Shown: positions 47,086-57,431, counted from the stretch's first letter. The stretch: 64,000 nucleotides of DNA from Lactarius indigo (GCA_025766275.1 JAFKAC010000046.1:186001-250000), one strand, 5' to 3'. Made by a program: numbers and translations. The notes: generated by a model not told the origin, from the letters alone.

Positions 47086-50000
47086 TCACCGGAAGTCCCT
47101 CGGCGGCCAGTCTCGTTGTTCGTCGGCAATCCTCTCCAGCGCCGTAGCGCGCTCCAGTCGATAGATGGAGTCGCGCTTGTCGTCTTGCGCGCACTCGATC
47201 ATTGCGTGGAGCTGACTCACGCGAGCGCGAAGTCGGTCGAGTTCGTAACTCGCCGCGCGGTAGCGCGTGACTTCGGCGGTGAGGGATTCGTCGTTGATGC
47301 GGTTGAGGGCGCGGTCGGTGATCTTGTCGGCCACGAAGACGACGAGGTCTTCATGCGGGTACTGGGGGCGGAGAGCGGCCGACACATGCGGCTCGGCATA
47401 GAAGGGCTTACCATAAACGTGCGGCGAACCCGGTATGACCCCCAATATAATGGGGTCCACCCCTCCGATGATTTGGACGTGTGACGCGTCCCTCTCTACT
47501 CTGTCTGGCCCGGTGATGGGGTATCGAATATAATGGGGTCGTCGGTTCACCCTGAACCCTTCAGGCGCAATAACGTGCGCGGGGTCTTCGGCGGTGGTGA
47601 ACGGGTGGTGCTCCGCAACACCAGGGACTCGCACACGTCCTCGATACATGGGGGACCCGTTGGTGTAGATGAGCCATGGCATGATGTGGGGATGATCAGC
47701 GTCGCGTTTCGTTTGTAGGAAGGGGTGTCTTGCCGGGTAATAATCTGCGTCGTCATGGCCAGCCTCAGCTGCCGCCATCGCTGCCGTCGCTCTCGCATCT
47801 CCCTCAGTCGGGCCGCGGCCAAGTCGAGTTGTTCCTTCTGCCACTCCGCCGCTACCCTCCTCCAGCCCTCCAACTTGTACTCTAGGAGAGCTTGAATGCT
47901 CGTCGTTGCTTGGGAAAACTCCGCGAACGCCGATGAGGTCATCGCTTGGGGGGATGGCTGCGATGGGCTCCCGCTCACCAGCTTCGTCGCGGAAAACATG
48001 GACGACGGCGTGTTCGTCGTCGGGGTGTTGCGTGGGGTCTGGGAATCTGGAGATGACGTGCGCCCACTCTTGTGCGGTGATAGGGCCCTCTTGTGGTCGA
48101 AGAGGCGTCCATGGTGTGAGCTGGGTGTTGGGAACTTCAGTGTCGGCGTCGTCTTCCAAGAGGGCGCGGGTGTCGTTGGCGAGGGAGTCGAGGAGTGCTG
48201 CTTGGGTGACATGTCGCAGAGGAGAAGTGGGCATGAGAGCGGAGGTGGTAGAGCGAAGAAAGAGAGGATGACTTTCCTCTGTCCTTGCTTCGCCCGTCTT
48301 AACTGTTTTTCCGTGTGCTCGTGCTTCCTGATATAGGCGAAGGGCGTCGGGCGCAAAGATATCTTCTTTGTTGACCCACTGATTCTCCGAGTCTGGATAC
48401 CCCTTCCATTTGATGAGGTATTGCAGGCGCTTCCTTCTGCCAAAATGCCGAGAATCTAGAATGGCCTCGACTTCGTATTCTTCTTCCCCTTCGATCAGTT
48501 CGGGCGGTGGTCGTGTGAAGTTCTCCCCATGGAACAGGGTTTGCTTGTATGGCGTGAGCAAATCAATGTGAAATACTGGGTGGATGCTCCACTGCGTGGG
48601 GAGTTCTAATCGATAATTGTAAGGGGACATCACCTGCATCACCTGAAAGGGTCCGTGGCGTCGCGCCGCCAGTTTCGCCGTGGGTTGATTGGTTCGCAGG
48701 TGTTTACCCTCTAACCACACGAGGTCGCCGTCTTTGAATTTGGGCGTATCTTTGTTACGAACCCATGCTTCCTGCGCCTTCTTCATGAGGCGTTGGGCGT
48801 CCTCCCTAGCTTCCTTTAGCTGTGTTAGTCGTTCCGTCACCTGAGGAAGTGGGGATGGCTTATCCATCCAATCCGCTTGCGGATCGTATCCCATAAGGAG
48901 TTGGAACGGTGACTTCTTGGTGTGTTCATGTGGCCAGTTGTTATGCGCGAATTCGGCGATTGGCAGATAGGTTGTCCAGTTATCTTGCCGCTCATTTACC
49001 CAAAAACGCAGGTACTGTTCCAGCCATTGGTTAGTCCGTTCGGACTATCCGTCAGTACGTGGGTGATATGCGGTCGAAATGTTCTGTTGAATCCCCAAAA
49101 TCCAACAGACTTCTCTGGCAAACTTGGATGTGAAGCGGGGATCTCGGTCGCTTATTATCTTGCGTGGCAGTCCGAAGCGTTTGAACATGTGAGCAACGTA
49201 CAGATTCGCCGTCCCTTCTGCGGTGATTTCTTCTCGACATGGGATGAAAATGGAGGCCTTGCTGCAGTCGTGGTCCGTAACGGTGAGTATGCTGTCATAC
49301 CCCTTAGATACGGGTAGCTTGGTGATGAAGTCTATTGCCACTGTATGAAATGGCATGGCCTCTAGTATTGGCGTGATGGGATGCAGCGCGGCCCGTATGG
49401 GCCTCGTGTTCACTTTGTTCCGTTGGCATTCCACACAGCCTTGTACGTATTTGTATACGTCCCTTCGAAGTCGCGGCCACCAGTAGTGCCTCTCCAGAAT
49501 GCGTTGGGTTCTCGCGATTCCCGGGTGGCCGTGTATTGGCAGGTCATGATGGTCATGTATTAGCATGTGTTGAGTCGATGCTGGTCCTGTGATTACGAAC
49601 CTGCCATCCTTATACCATTCTCCTTGTATCTTCTTGAGGCGGTGAGGGTCAGCCCATGCCTTGATCACCTCTTCGTCTTGTTGGTGACGTGGTTGCAGCA
49701 GGTTCGGGTTTGCGGTGAGGGTGCGTGCGGCGTTGAGGGATCTTACAAACACCTCAGGGGGTAGAATGACCACCTCGCTGTTGTCTCCTAGCCCCTGATC
49801 GTAGTCCGGTCGTCTTGATAAGGCATCCGCTCTTCCATTGTTCTTTCCCTTAATGTGGTGAATCTCGAAGTCGTATTCAGAGAGCTCCAGCACTTCCCTT
49901 GTGACTCGCCTACTGATTTTCTGCGGCGATTTCCAGTACTGTAGGTTCAGGTGGTCCGAATAGATCTTAATTTTGTGAGGGGCTCCTGTGAGGAGCGGTC

Positions 50001-51363
50001 GCCAGTTTCGCAGGGCTTTGACTATCGCGAGCAGTTCTAGGTCGTAGATGTCATAATTTCTCTTGGCTTCGGAAAGTGTCGCTGAGTAATATCCTATGGG
50101 GTGTCGCTTGCCGTCAGATTTCTTTTGCAGTAGGACAGCTCCCACTGCGTAACCCGAAGCGTCAACCTCTAATTCGAACGGATCTTGAAGGACGGGGTGT
50201 TGCAACACTGGTTCTTCCGTTACTAGACACTTTAGGGTGTTGAACACCTTGTCTTCTTCTTCCATCCATCGCCATTCTTCGTCCTTTCGTGTCAGTTTGG
50301 TGAGCGGTTTGGCATGAGTTGCAAAACCGCGGATGAAGAGTCTGTAAAAGTTACAGAAGCTGAGGAAGGACCGGACATCTTTGACCTTCGTCGGCGTTGG
50401 CCAGTCCTTGATGCCTTGGACTTTTACAGGGTCCATTCGGGTCACCCCCTTCTCAAGGATTACCCCCAGGTAATCCATCCGCGGTTGATGGAAAAGGCAC
50501 TTCTCAAGCTTGAAGTATAGGTCGTGCTCTTCCGCGACACGTAACACATCGCGAACAGCGTCTATGTGGGCCGCCAAGTCGTGATCAAAGTGAGTGGCGA
50601 TACCGATGTCATCCATGTAAACACATATCGTAGTGCCTAATCGCTCGTGTTTTGCGATCGTGTCCTGATAGATGTGATTCATCATCGCCTGGAAGGTGGC
50701 GGGGGAGTTAGTAAGCCCGAAGAACATGACGGTGGGCTCAAAGAGGCCGAATTTGGTTTTGAATGCCGCTTTTTCTTGATCGCCCTCCCTAATGCGTATG
50801 TTGTTATACCCCCAGCGAATATCGAGCTTGGTATAGATGTGAGCATTGCTGAGGTCAAGAATGAGGTCTTGGATGAGCGGTAGCGGATACTGGTTGCGAA
50901 TGGTGTGGGAATTGATAACTCGGTAATCCTGGACCGGGCGTAGTTTTCCGTCCTTCTTTTTGATAAAGAAAAATGAAGAGGCGTACGGGGAGATTGAAGG
51001 GCGTAAGTAACCCTGTTTCAGCTTTTCTTCGAGAAATTCCTTCAGCTCCCCCTCTTCCTTTTGCGTCATGGGGTATATTTTGCAGTCTATGGCCGCCGGT
51101 GCCGATGGTTTGAAGTCTATGGCGTGATCCCAGGGTCTTGCCGGGGGAAAATGGTGCGATGCTTCTTCGTTAAAGAGTTTGCTAAATTCTGCGTATACCG
51201 GTGGCAGCACTGCTGCCGTTTGTTGTTGTTTCGCTGATATGGCCAACTCCGTCGAGGTGGTGGCGCGCGTGTAGGTTTCATCTGTCAATTCTTGTACGAT
51301 GGCCTCCTTTTCAGCTGTGATCAGGGCTCGAATAATGGGCGTGGTAAGTAGTTCTTCTGTAGT
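47086..51363 (-). pseudogene. Pol polyprotein of element 2, one nonsense codon, 5' end missing
   Basis: Contains reverse transcriptase (VYMDDIGIAT), RNase H (ELEVDASGYAVG), integrase zinc region (HGHPGIARTQRI...CVECQ), integrase core (SDRDPRFTSKF) and chromodomain (YLIKWKGYPDSENQW), followed by ~400 further residues ending at 47086. A TAG at 49045-49047, where element 4 has a Gln codon (before SERTNQWLEQYL), splits the frame. The first ~22 codons of the open frame above 51363 belong to element 3's LTR, not to pol. Confidence 0.92.
47547..48212 (-). CDS. Overlapping ORF in a second frame of element 2 (ORF3 candidate)
   Basis: Starts MSPKQHSS at 48212 and runs 222 codons in another frame than pol, behind the chromodomain. 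Element 4 has an open frame starting MSPRRSSS at the matching place (63511). Over ~30 codons the second frame aligns very well (WRRVAAEWQKEQL against WRRMAKEWADEQL, then RL-E-R-RRQR), with about ten silent codon differences, whereas the pol frame diverges there. Elsewhere the pol frame is the conserved one. Expression of this ORF is unproven. Confidence 0.5.
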   Translation of the reverse strand: MSPKQHSSTPSPTTPAPSWKTTPTLKFPTPSSHHGRLFDHKRALSPHKSGRTSSPDSQTPRNTPTTNTPSSMFSATKLVSGSPSQPSPQAMTSSAFAEFSQATTSIQALLEYKLEGWRRVAAEWQKEQLDLAAARLREMRERRQRWRQLRLAMTTQIITRQDTPSYKRNATLIIPTSCHGSSTPTGPPCIEDVCESLVLRSTTRSPPPKTPRTLLRLKGSG

Positions 51364-52106
51364 TGTCACGCCTCTGCGGGGGCGTGGTCTTCTGTAATGG
51401 CTTCCTGTCACGTGGCAGTCGACAGCCAAGTCGGATCGGCACTGTGTGCGACGACTCCTGAGGTCCTCGGTAATAGCTCCTACGCTGAGGTAGCTAAGTC
51501 TGTAACAATCCCCCTGTGCTAAGGTGGGAAGGTCCTTCTGTAACAGCCCCTTGTGCTAAGGTGACTGAGTCTGTAGCAATGGACGAGCACGGAGGCCTAA
51601 GTCCAAAGGTCACATGTCACTGGGCTGACCAGTAAGACAGAAAGAGGGTAAGAGCGAAGTCAAGGGGAAGCCTGCACAGAGGCCGAGAGGGGAAATGACC
51701 CAAAGGGGATGAGGGTCAAGGGCAAGGGTTCAGGGTCACGGACTTTGAGTGCTGAAGGGACTGAAGCACTTAAGGAGTCAATGGAGATACAACGCAGATG
51801 ATTGATTAAGCCAAAGCTAAGGAGCTAAGGTGCACTACAGGGTTCCTTATATAGTACAGGATTGCGCCTGAGCGCATAGTGCTACTGGTTGCTATAGATA
51901 GAATGATGTGCTGGCAGAATGGTATCATCATCGCGCAAGATGGTGTTATGCCAGCAAGGCAGAAGAAGGGTGGACAGGAATAGCACAGAAGGTGCTAGAA
52001 CGATCAGATAAAAGGGGAGCATAGGTTCAAGAAAGGTAACTATCAGGAAAGGGAATGGATCAGATAAGGGGTAGCAAAGAAAAAGGTGATAAGGGAGTTC
52101 ATGACA
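51364..52106 (-). repeat. 3' LTR of retroelement 3
   Basis: 743 bp with TGTCA...TGACA ends. The 635 bp 51364-51998 are identical to 56797-57431. Flanked on the outer side by gtagt (51359-51363), the presumed 5-bp target duplication in element 2. Confidence 0.9.
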
Positions 52107-52144
52107 TTACCCCCTTTCTAAGGGGCGAATTCCACGTCGCCAAG

Positions 52145-55100
52145 TCATGCAGTAGTCGGGTTGGTGAGGCTAGACTGCGATTCTTCCAGGATCTGGAGTA
52201 AGGCCATAAAGGTGGCGTCCTCTTCAGGGTTAGTAACCCTGGTCTTCTGGTGTCGTCTCCACTTGATTTGAGACTTCTTTTCAGGAAGCTTTAGAGACTT
52301 CCTCCACTGTCGTCGGATGGGGTTAGTTCTGATAAAGGGAGGGTGGATAAGTTTGGGGGGAGCAGCCAACTTCTTCTTGAAGGGGTGTGTCTTGATGGCA
52401 AGCTGAGGTAAAGGGGGTGTCGTCAGGATGGGAGTAAGGGGGATGATGGTGGCATCGTGCCACGTCAGAAGGTCTTTCTGGGATACTCCAAGTTTCCAGT
52501 TAAGGACGCTCAGGAATTCCCGTTCCATCAGTCCGATCTGCCACCTGGTAAATCTTTTAGTAACCACGGCCCACTGTGCATTACTGAGGGCATTGTCATC
52601 CATATATTTGTCAGCGATGACAAGGGCTCCTAGGAGCAATCGTATTTCGGCCCATTTAAGGGTACTGGTGCAGATATAGGGCTTAACCCTATTCAGGTAG
52701 GTGAGGGCGGTTAAAAGGATGGGGGTTCTGATCCGGGATCTGATCACGATCCCAGTGGTCCACCTGATGAAAGCAGGTTCTTCAGGGCGTCGTACATTGA
52801 TTGCGGTTGGGATAGGGGGAGAGCGGTCGATAGCAGCATCGATAACTGCAATCGTGGTGGTAGCCAGACACTCAACGGCTGAGTGTAGGGGATTCTGGTC
52901 AGCTAGTTCAGCAAGGGTCTGGGAATGGACAGGAGCGACGCAGTTCATTGTCAGGAGGCAAGGGTAGAGAGGGAAGTCGTTTGGTGAGTTATGGGTCTTT
53001 TCTGTACCATAGGCTGCTTTTATTTGGTTAGTGTAAGGAGTCATGGGTCGCGTTCCTTCTTCTTGTGGGCTGGGCAGAAGAGAGAAGTCACCAAAGGTGG
53101 TGGTAGTGCTGGCAGTCGATGTGTCAGCATTGTTTTCTCCCCTCAATTCCCATAATGATGCGGCAGTCATCGATCTTCTGGCAGGATCATTATTAAGATG
53201 CCTAGAAGTACAGGGAAGAGTCGAGTGGCCTGCGCATGTTACTTCGTGGCCGGAACATCTAGGGAGTGGAATCTGGGTGTCATGGTCTGGCGACCCATTG
53301 CTGGCAGGTGTCGCTTTCGTTCCATTTGTCTCGGCTGCTTGCTTCCGGACTTTGTAGGTGTCTTCGAGCGGAGCCTGGTCGAATGTCATCGTCTTGGGTC
53401 GTCCAAGGTTGTTTTCAGGTGACAACTCCAGTTGCTTCGGTGCACAGGTCTTTGTAGTGTCCTTGCTTTGACAGGCGTTGTCTAGGAAAGTCGATGCAGC
53501 AGGCTCATTCAAACTGTAGCCGAGACACAGTAAGGTAAGTTCTGGGCGTTCCATCTGTCTTGTGTACTGATTTTGAAGTGCTGGAGATTTAGTCGAGGGG
53601 TGTTTTCGATCTAGAAGGTTGTTTCGAGAAGGTAGGGGGTTGAAAACGAAGTGGGGTGAGGTGATTACCCCCTCCCTAAAGTTGTTGCCTTCCACGGCAA
53701 CACAGCAGGTTGGTTCATTCGCTAGGGCCAGTGGAATCGTGCCAGGGGTGGCGCAGACAGTTCCAGGCACAGCGGTCAGTTCAGGGTGTAAAAGATGCGT
53801 TCGTGAGTGGTTCTGCAGATGTTGCGGGCAGTCAATCGTAGTCGGCGCACTGTGCGAACAGGATGCGTTGATATGAGGGTCATTCGGTACTTGTTTACTT
53901 CGGTTCTCAGGGTCGATTCGGGCCGGTTCGCTGTGGAGTCGTTCTTGCTTCGTACCGCTTGTTCCGTGCGGCTGCAGTGTCGCGTTGCCCATTGGCGATC
54001 GCCCCATGGTTCCATCCGGCTGTTTTGGTGGTTGCAAGATGTGTCGAGGTCGGTCTTTGGACCAGGGCCGATCGGTGCTATTTTCCGATGTGTGCTGGGT
54101 AGTTAAATCGTCGTTTTCGTCGATTGTTAGTTGGTGACTTCTTCCAGTGGCTTGCTCAATGTGGACTACCCCTCTTCCTTTTCTAGTTGACTCAACCCTT
54201 CTAGATATCGCAGCTCCCGGGGGAACGAATGAAGGAGTTGTTTTTCCTTCAATGGTGTCGCCTTCCCATTCTGGTTGGCTTCGGATATCGGGTATTTGCT
54301 TTTCTAAGGGCATGCTCGATTCCTTGGTGTGATGCGGGGATGCATGGTCATTTCGGACCGCTTCTGTTGCACCAATTGTTTGTACTCGTCCTGAGGTGCT
54401 CATATTTGTTTCATCGAGGTTGCTATGGCCTCGTGACACCATTTGGTAGTTGTTCTGGTCCCTCCCTGGATCGTTTTCCACGTTTTTGGATGCCGGTGGG
54501 TCGATGAATGTGGTCATTATTGCCGCTGGCTCGGTTTCTCCCGTCATCTTTGTTTCCAGTGTCGTCGCTCGCTCGGTTGTCTTCGCATCTTGCCGGTATT
54601 CAGTCGTATTCCAGGGTACCTTCCTGGCTGCCCTGCGTCGTTGTCGTCGTTCCTCGTACAATGCTTTTCGAGTTTTCTGTTTGTCTGGCTCTTCTTCATC
54701 CAGTTGTGGTTCGTTCGGAGGTACTGATTGGTCATGATCAACCGTGTTTATACGTTCGATTGGTTGCCCCTGGCTAAGGGCGATCGAAGGTGCTGCTAAA
54801 CAGGCTGGAGAGACGTCGTTTTGGGTCAAAGTCGGTTCCTGGAGCGGTGAGATGCTCCCCGACTCGGAGTCGTTGTCCGGACATGTTTCTTCATTGCTGT
54901 TCTGAGCTAGGTCCCCGGAATCTGGCGTATAGCTACTATTGGGGAGCTGCATGGCTGCTTTTCCCCATGCCGATTCGTCGAACTCGCCGTCTGGCAGGTC
55001 ATCAGTTGTTCCCTCCAGGAGGTCATCAAGAAATTTGTCGGACTCTTCTCGGGAGAGGTTTCTAATTAGCTGGGCCCAGTAACCAGCTGTATCGGGGTTT

Positions 55101-56635
55101 GTGTCGTCCTCTGGTTCGTCTGCCCAGCAATCTTTCTTTCCGAGTTCGAATAGCCACTGTTGCTCATCAGTTCCTTCAGGATGGAGACTCCTTTCCGGTA
55201 AAATGGAGGTGTCGTCCCTAGTGAGGGAATCGTTGTTCTCTCTTGTTAAGGCTTCTCCCGTATGATTATAGTCTCTTTCCGACTGGGCAAGGAGGTATTC
55301 ACACTCTTCTTCGTTTTCCAACAGCTCGGCAAACACCAGTCGTTGTTCGCTTCGGGGAAGACCAGTGAATACAGGGTTCTCTTGGAGCACTTCTAGGAGG
55401 GAGCGGCTTTGTTCGGTGGATGCGTCTCCGCATGCATGGTTTATGCATGGGCTTCGTCTTTTCCTTTCGTCGTCTACTGCTTCATTCTTTTGCAGGTTAT
55501 CGTTTGCCTGCCAGTCGTCGTTTCCTTCCCAACTGTCGTTCCCTTCGGGTTGAGTCTGCAGGTCGTTTTCTTTTGATTTACACAGATTCTCGTCGTCCTC
55601 TATTAGTTCAGCGAGTAGTGATCGCTGTTCGTCTCGGGGGAGGGCAGCAAACTCAGGGTTACTTCTTAACGTTTGCAGAAGTATCCTACTCCGTTCTGCG
55701 AATTCCCGTGCGTCTCCCTTGAAGGGGCTTCGACTTATCGGACCTTCATCAAGTTTGTTGGTCCCTTGGTCCCCTCCCGTGTCCATTCCGGGTGCTCGGG
55801 GACTGGTCTCTAGGTCAGGGCTTCCTCTCCATCGAGGTCGTCCGCTTCGGCTTCTTTCTGGTTCGTTTTTACTTCTGGTCATCTTGTGTCCTTGTCTGGG
55901 GTCCGCGCTTCGACTGCGCGGGTCGGTAGTTCTTTTGTAGGACACTGTAGTCCATCCTGGGCTTCCAGGTATGTTTTCTTCGTCATCAGGTTCGACTGTC
56001 AGCGTTGGGGGTGCGTGGGACCTCGTAGTTCGTCTTTTGGCAACCCACTCAGGTTCTTCTGAGTCGGAATTATTGATTGGTACTCTTTCTGATTCTGGGT
56101 CTTCTCTTGATACGAATGCGTCTCTCCCAATGGGAGCTTCGACTTCTATCGTCTCAGATCGTTGTGTGGGCGTAAGACGTCTCTCTACTACCCATTCTGG
56201 TTCATCGGTCATCATAACCGTGTCTTTTGCGTTTTCTGGTTTCGGGGTTTCTGCTTCTGGCATGAATGCGTCTCCCCTAGCAGGGGCTTCGACTTCTATC
56301 ATGCCGGATCGTTGTTTGAGGCGTCTTTTGACTACCCAATCTGGTACGTCATCTTCTGTTGTTGTGCCATACAACTCTTTCTGTGGTGGATGGGGTTCTT
56401 CTTCGACCGTAGCCACGCTGCTCAAGTCAATGCAAGTGGGGTGGGTCGTCTGGGACGTCGTGTCCTTTTTTGGTTCCTCTGGTGCCGGTGTCACGTTGGC
56501 AAGGTCAGGTTTCGGAGTGGAGGGTGCTGCTGTCACTCCTCCTCGTCGTAGCTGGCGTCGTGCCGCTCGGCGTGCCTCGTAGGCGCTCCACTTCTCTTCA
56601 GAAGTCATTTCCTGCATCTGGTGCATCGATGGCAT
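52145..56635 (-). CDS. 1496-residue protein with C-terminal PHO80/Pcl-type cyclin box
   Basis: Intact single-exon ORF filling the whole interior of element 3. The N-terminus is basic (ARRAARRQLRRGG, ~21-33; a similar RRQRRRAARK recurs later). Three W-V-x-[K/E]-R-R modules (EPEWVVERR, ~95-205) and two helical repeats (RSLLxxLxxNPxFxxLPRxEQR, ~315-350 and ~409-450) follow, then long hydrophilic, probably disordered sequence. Residues ~1290-1395 match the cyclin fold of Pcl/PHO80-like cyclins: LLTALTYLNRVKP, LLLGALVIADKYMDD, ALSNAQWAVV, LMEREFLSVLNWKLGVS. A basic tail follows. No retroviral domain is present. I infer capture of a host cyclin; whether it binds a CDK is unknown. Confidence 0.85.
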   Translation of the reverse strand: MPSMHQMQEMTSEEKWSAYEARRAARRQLRRGGVTAAPSTPKPDLANVTPAPEEPKKDTTSQTTHPTCIDLSSVATVEEEPHPPQKELYGTTTEDDVPDWVVKRRLKQRSGMIEVEAPARGDAFMPEAETPKPENAKDTVMMTDEPEWVVERRLTPTQRSETIEVEAPIGRDAFVSREDPESERVPINNSDSEEPEWVAKRRTTRSHAPPTLTVEPDDEENIPGSPGWTTVSYKRTTDPRSRSADPRQGHKMTRSKNEPERSRSGRPRWRGSPDLETSPRAPGMDTGGDQGTNKLDEGPISRSPFKGDAREFAERSRILLQTLRSNPEFAALPRDEQRSLLAELIEDDENLCKSKENDLQTQPEGNDSWEGNDDWQANDNLQKNEAVDDERKRRSPCINHACGDASTEQSRSLLEVLQENPVFTGLPRSEQRLVFAELLENEEECEYLLAQSERDYNHTGEALTRENNDSLTRDDTSILPERSLHPEGTDEQQWLFELGKKDCWADEPEDDTNPDTAGYWAQLIRNLSREESDKFLDDLLEGTTDDLPDGEFDESAWGKAAMQLPNSSYTPDSGDLAQNSNEETCPDNDSESGSISPLQEPTLTQNDVSPACLAAPSIALSQGQPIERINTVDHDQSVPPNEPQLDEEEPDKQKTRKALYEERRQRRRAARKVPWNTTEYRQDAKTTERATTLETKMTGETEPAAIMTTFIDPPASKNVENDPGRDQNNYQMVSRGHSNLDETNMSTSGRVQTIGATEAVRNDHASPHHTKESSMPLEKQIPDIRSQPEWEGDTIEGKTTPSFVPPGAAISRRVESTRKGRGVVHIEQATGRSHQLTIDENDDLTTQHTSENSTDRPWSKDRPRHILQPPKQPDGTMGRSPMGNATLQPHGTSGTKQERLHSEPARIDPENRSKQVPNDPHINASCSHSAPTTIDCPQHLQNHSRTHLLHPELTAVPGTVCATPGTIPLALANEPTCCVAVEGNNFREGVITSPHFVFNPLPSRNNLLDRKHPSTKSPALQNQYTRQMERPELTLLCLGYSLNEPAASTFLDNACQSKDTTKTCAPKQLELSPENNLGRPKTMTFDQAPLEDTYKVRKQAAETNGTKATPASNGSPDHDTQIPLPRCSGHEVTCAGHSTLPCTSRHLNNDPARRSMTAASLWELRGENNADTSTASTTTTFGDFSLLPSPQEEGTRPMTPYTNQIKAAYGTEKTHNSPNDFPLYPCLLTMNCVAPVHSQTLAELADQNPLHSAVECLATTTIAVIDAAIDRSPPIPTAINVRRPEEPAFIRWTTGIVIRSRIRTPILLTALTYLNRVKPYICTSTLKWAEIRLLLGALVIADKYMDDNALSNAQWAVVTKRFTRWQIGLMEREFLSVLNWKLGVSQKDLLTWHDATIIPLTPILTTPPLPQLAIKTHPFKKKLAAPPKLIHPPFIRTNPIRRQWRKSLKLPEKKSQIKWRRHQKTRVTNPEEDATFMALLQILEESQSSLTNPTTA

Positions 56636-56782
56636 GCTGGAGTTTCGTTGGGGTTCTATCGGGTGCTCCCGGGTGTGGCAAGCAGTTCTGGGGTGTACGT
56701 CGGTGGTACTAGTGCACTGGCAAGTGTCACTATCGATGGTTCTTCTTCTGGGGTCCCAGCCGGTGCGTTTGCTAGGTTCTGA

Positions 56783-56796
56783 TTAGCTTTGGCTTA
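56783..56796 (-). promoter_or_regulatory. Primer-binding site of element 3 (self-priming type)
   Basis: TAAGCCAAAGCTAA on the minus strand directly follows the 5' LTR. It is complementary over 14 nt to the LTR segment 57240-57253, which is the predicted 5' end of the transcript. It does not start with the TGG expected for a tRNA 3' end. Confidence 0.75.
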
Positions 56797-57431
56797 TGTC
56801 ACGCCTCTGCGGGGGCGTGGTCTTCTGTAATGGCTTCCTGTCACGTGGCAGTCGACAGCCAAGTCGGATCGGCACTGTGTGCGACGACTCCTGAGGTCCT
56901 CGGTAATAGCTCCTACGCTGAGGTAGCTAAGTCTGTAACAATCCCCCTGTGCTAAGGTGGGAAGGTCCTTCTGTAACAGCCCCTTGTGCTAAGGTGACTG
57001 AGTCTGTAGCAATGGACGAGCACGGAGGCCTAAGTCCAAAGGTCACATGTCACTGGGCTGACCAGTAAGACAGAAAGAGGGTAAGAGCGAAGTCAAGGGG
57101 AAGCCTGCACAGAGGCCGAGAGGGGAAATGACCCAAAGGGGATGAGGGTCAAGGGCAAGGGTTCAGGGTCACGGACTTTGAGTGCTGAAGGGACTGAAGC
57201 ACTTAAGGAGTCAATGGAGATACAACGCAGATGATTGATTAAGCCAAAGCTAAGGAGCTAAGGTGCACTACAGGGTTCCTTATATAGTACAGGATTGCGC
57301 CTGAGCGCATAGTGCTACTGGTTGCTATAGATAGAATGATGTGCTGGCAGAATGGTATCATCATCGCGCAAGATGGTGTTATGCCAGCAAGGCAGAAGAA
57401 GGGTGGACAGGAATAGCACAGAAGGTGCTAG
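56797..57431 (-). repeat. 5' LTR of retroelement 3, interrupted by element 4
   Basis: Identical to 51364-51998. It stops after gctag where element 4's LTR begins; the missing ~108 bp should follow element 4 outside the window. Confidence 0.9.
57240..57286 (-). promoter_or_regulatory. Core promoter and predicted transcript start of element 3
   Basis: TATATAAGG on the minus strand (57278-57286) lies 25-33 bp upstream of TTAGCTTTGGCTTA (57240-57253), the segment complementary to the primer-binding site. The spacing fits a TATA-directed start at or next to this segment. Confidence 0.6.

Larger units (their letters stand above)
46535..51363 (-). mobile_element. Retroelement 2: Ty3/gypsy chromovirus, truncated by element 3
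   Basis: Minus-strand element with its 3' LTR at 46535-47055, polypurine tract GAAAGGAGGGTGA at 47056-47068 and pol at 47086-51363. Pol is cut at 51363/51364 by the LTR of element 3; the rest (protease, gag, 5' LTR) is expected beyond the window. It is closely related to element 4 at the protein level. Confidence 0.9.
51364..57431 (-). mobile_element. Retroelement 3: non-autonomous LTR element carrying a cyclin-domain ORF
   Basis: Minus-strand order: 5' LTR (56797-57431, outer part removed by element 4), primer-binding site (56783-56796), one ORF of 1496 codons (52145-56635), polypurine tract AGAAAGGGGGTAA (52107-52119), 3' LTR (51364-52106). No protease, reverse transcriptase, RNase H, integrase or zinc knuckle is encoded, so it must be moved by another element. 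The visible 635 bp of the two LTRs are identical, so it moved recently. Confidence 0.9.

Noticed and set aside
51364..51429. N-terminus of element 2 pol starting MAVDCHVTGSHYRR
   Set aside because: These codons lie in the LTR of element 3; the true pol sequence starts at 51363 and its 5' part is missing.
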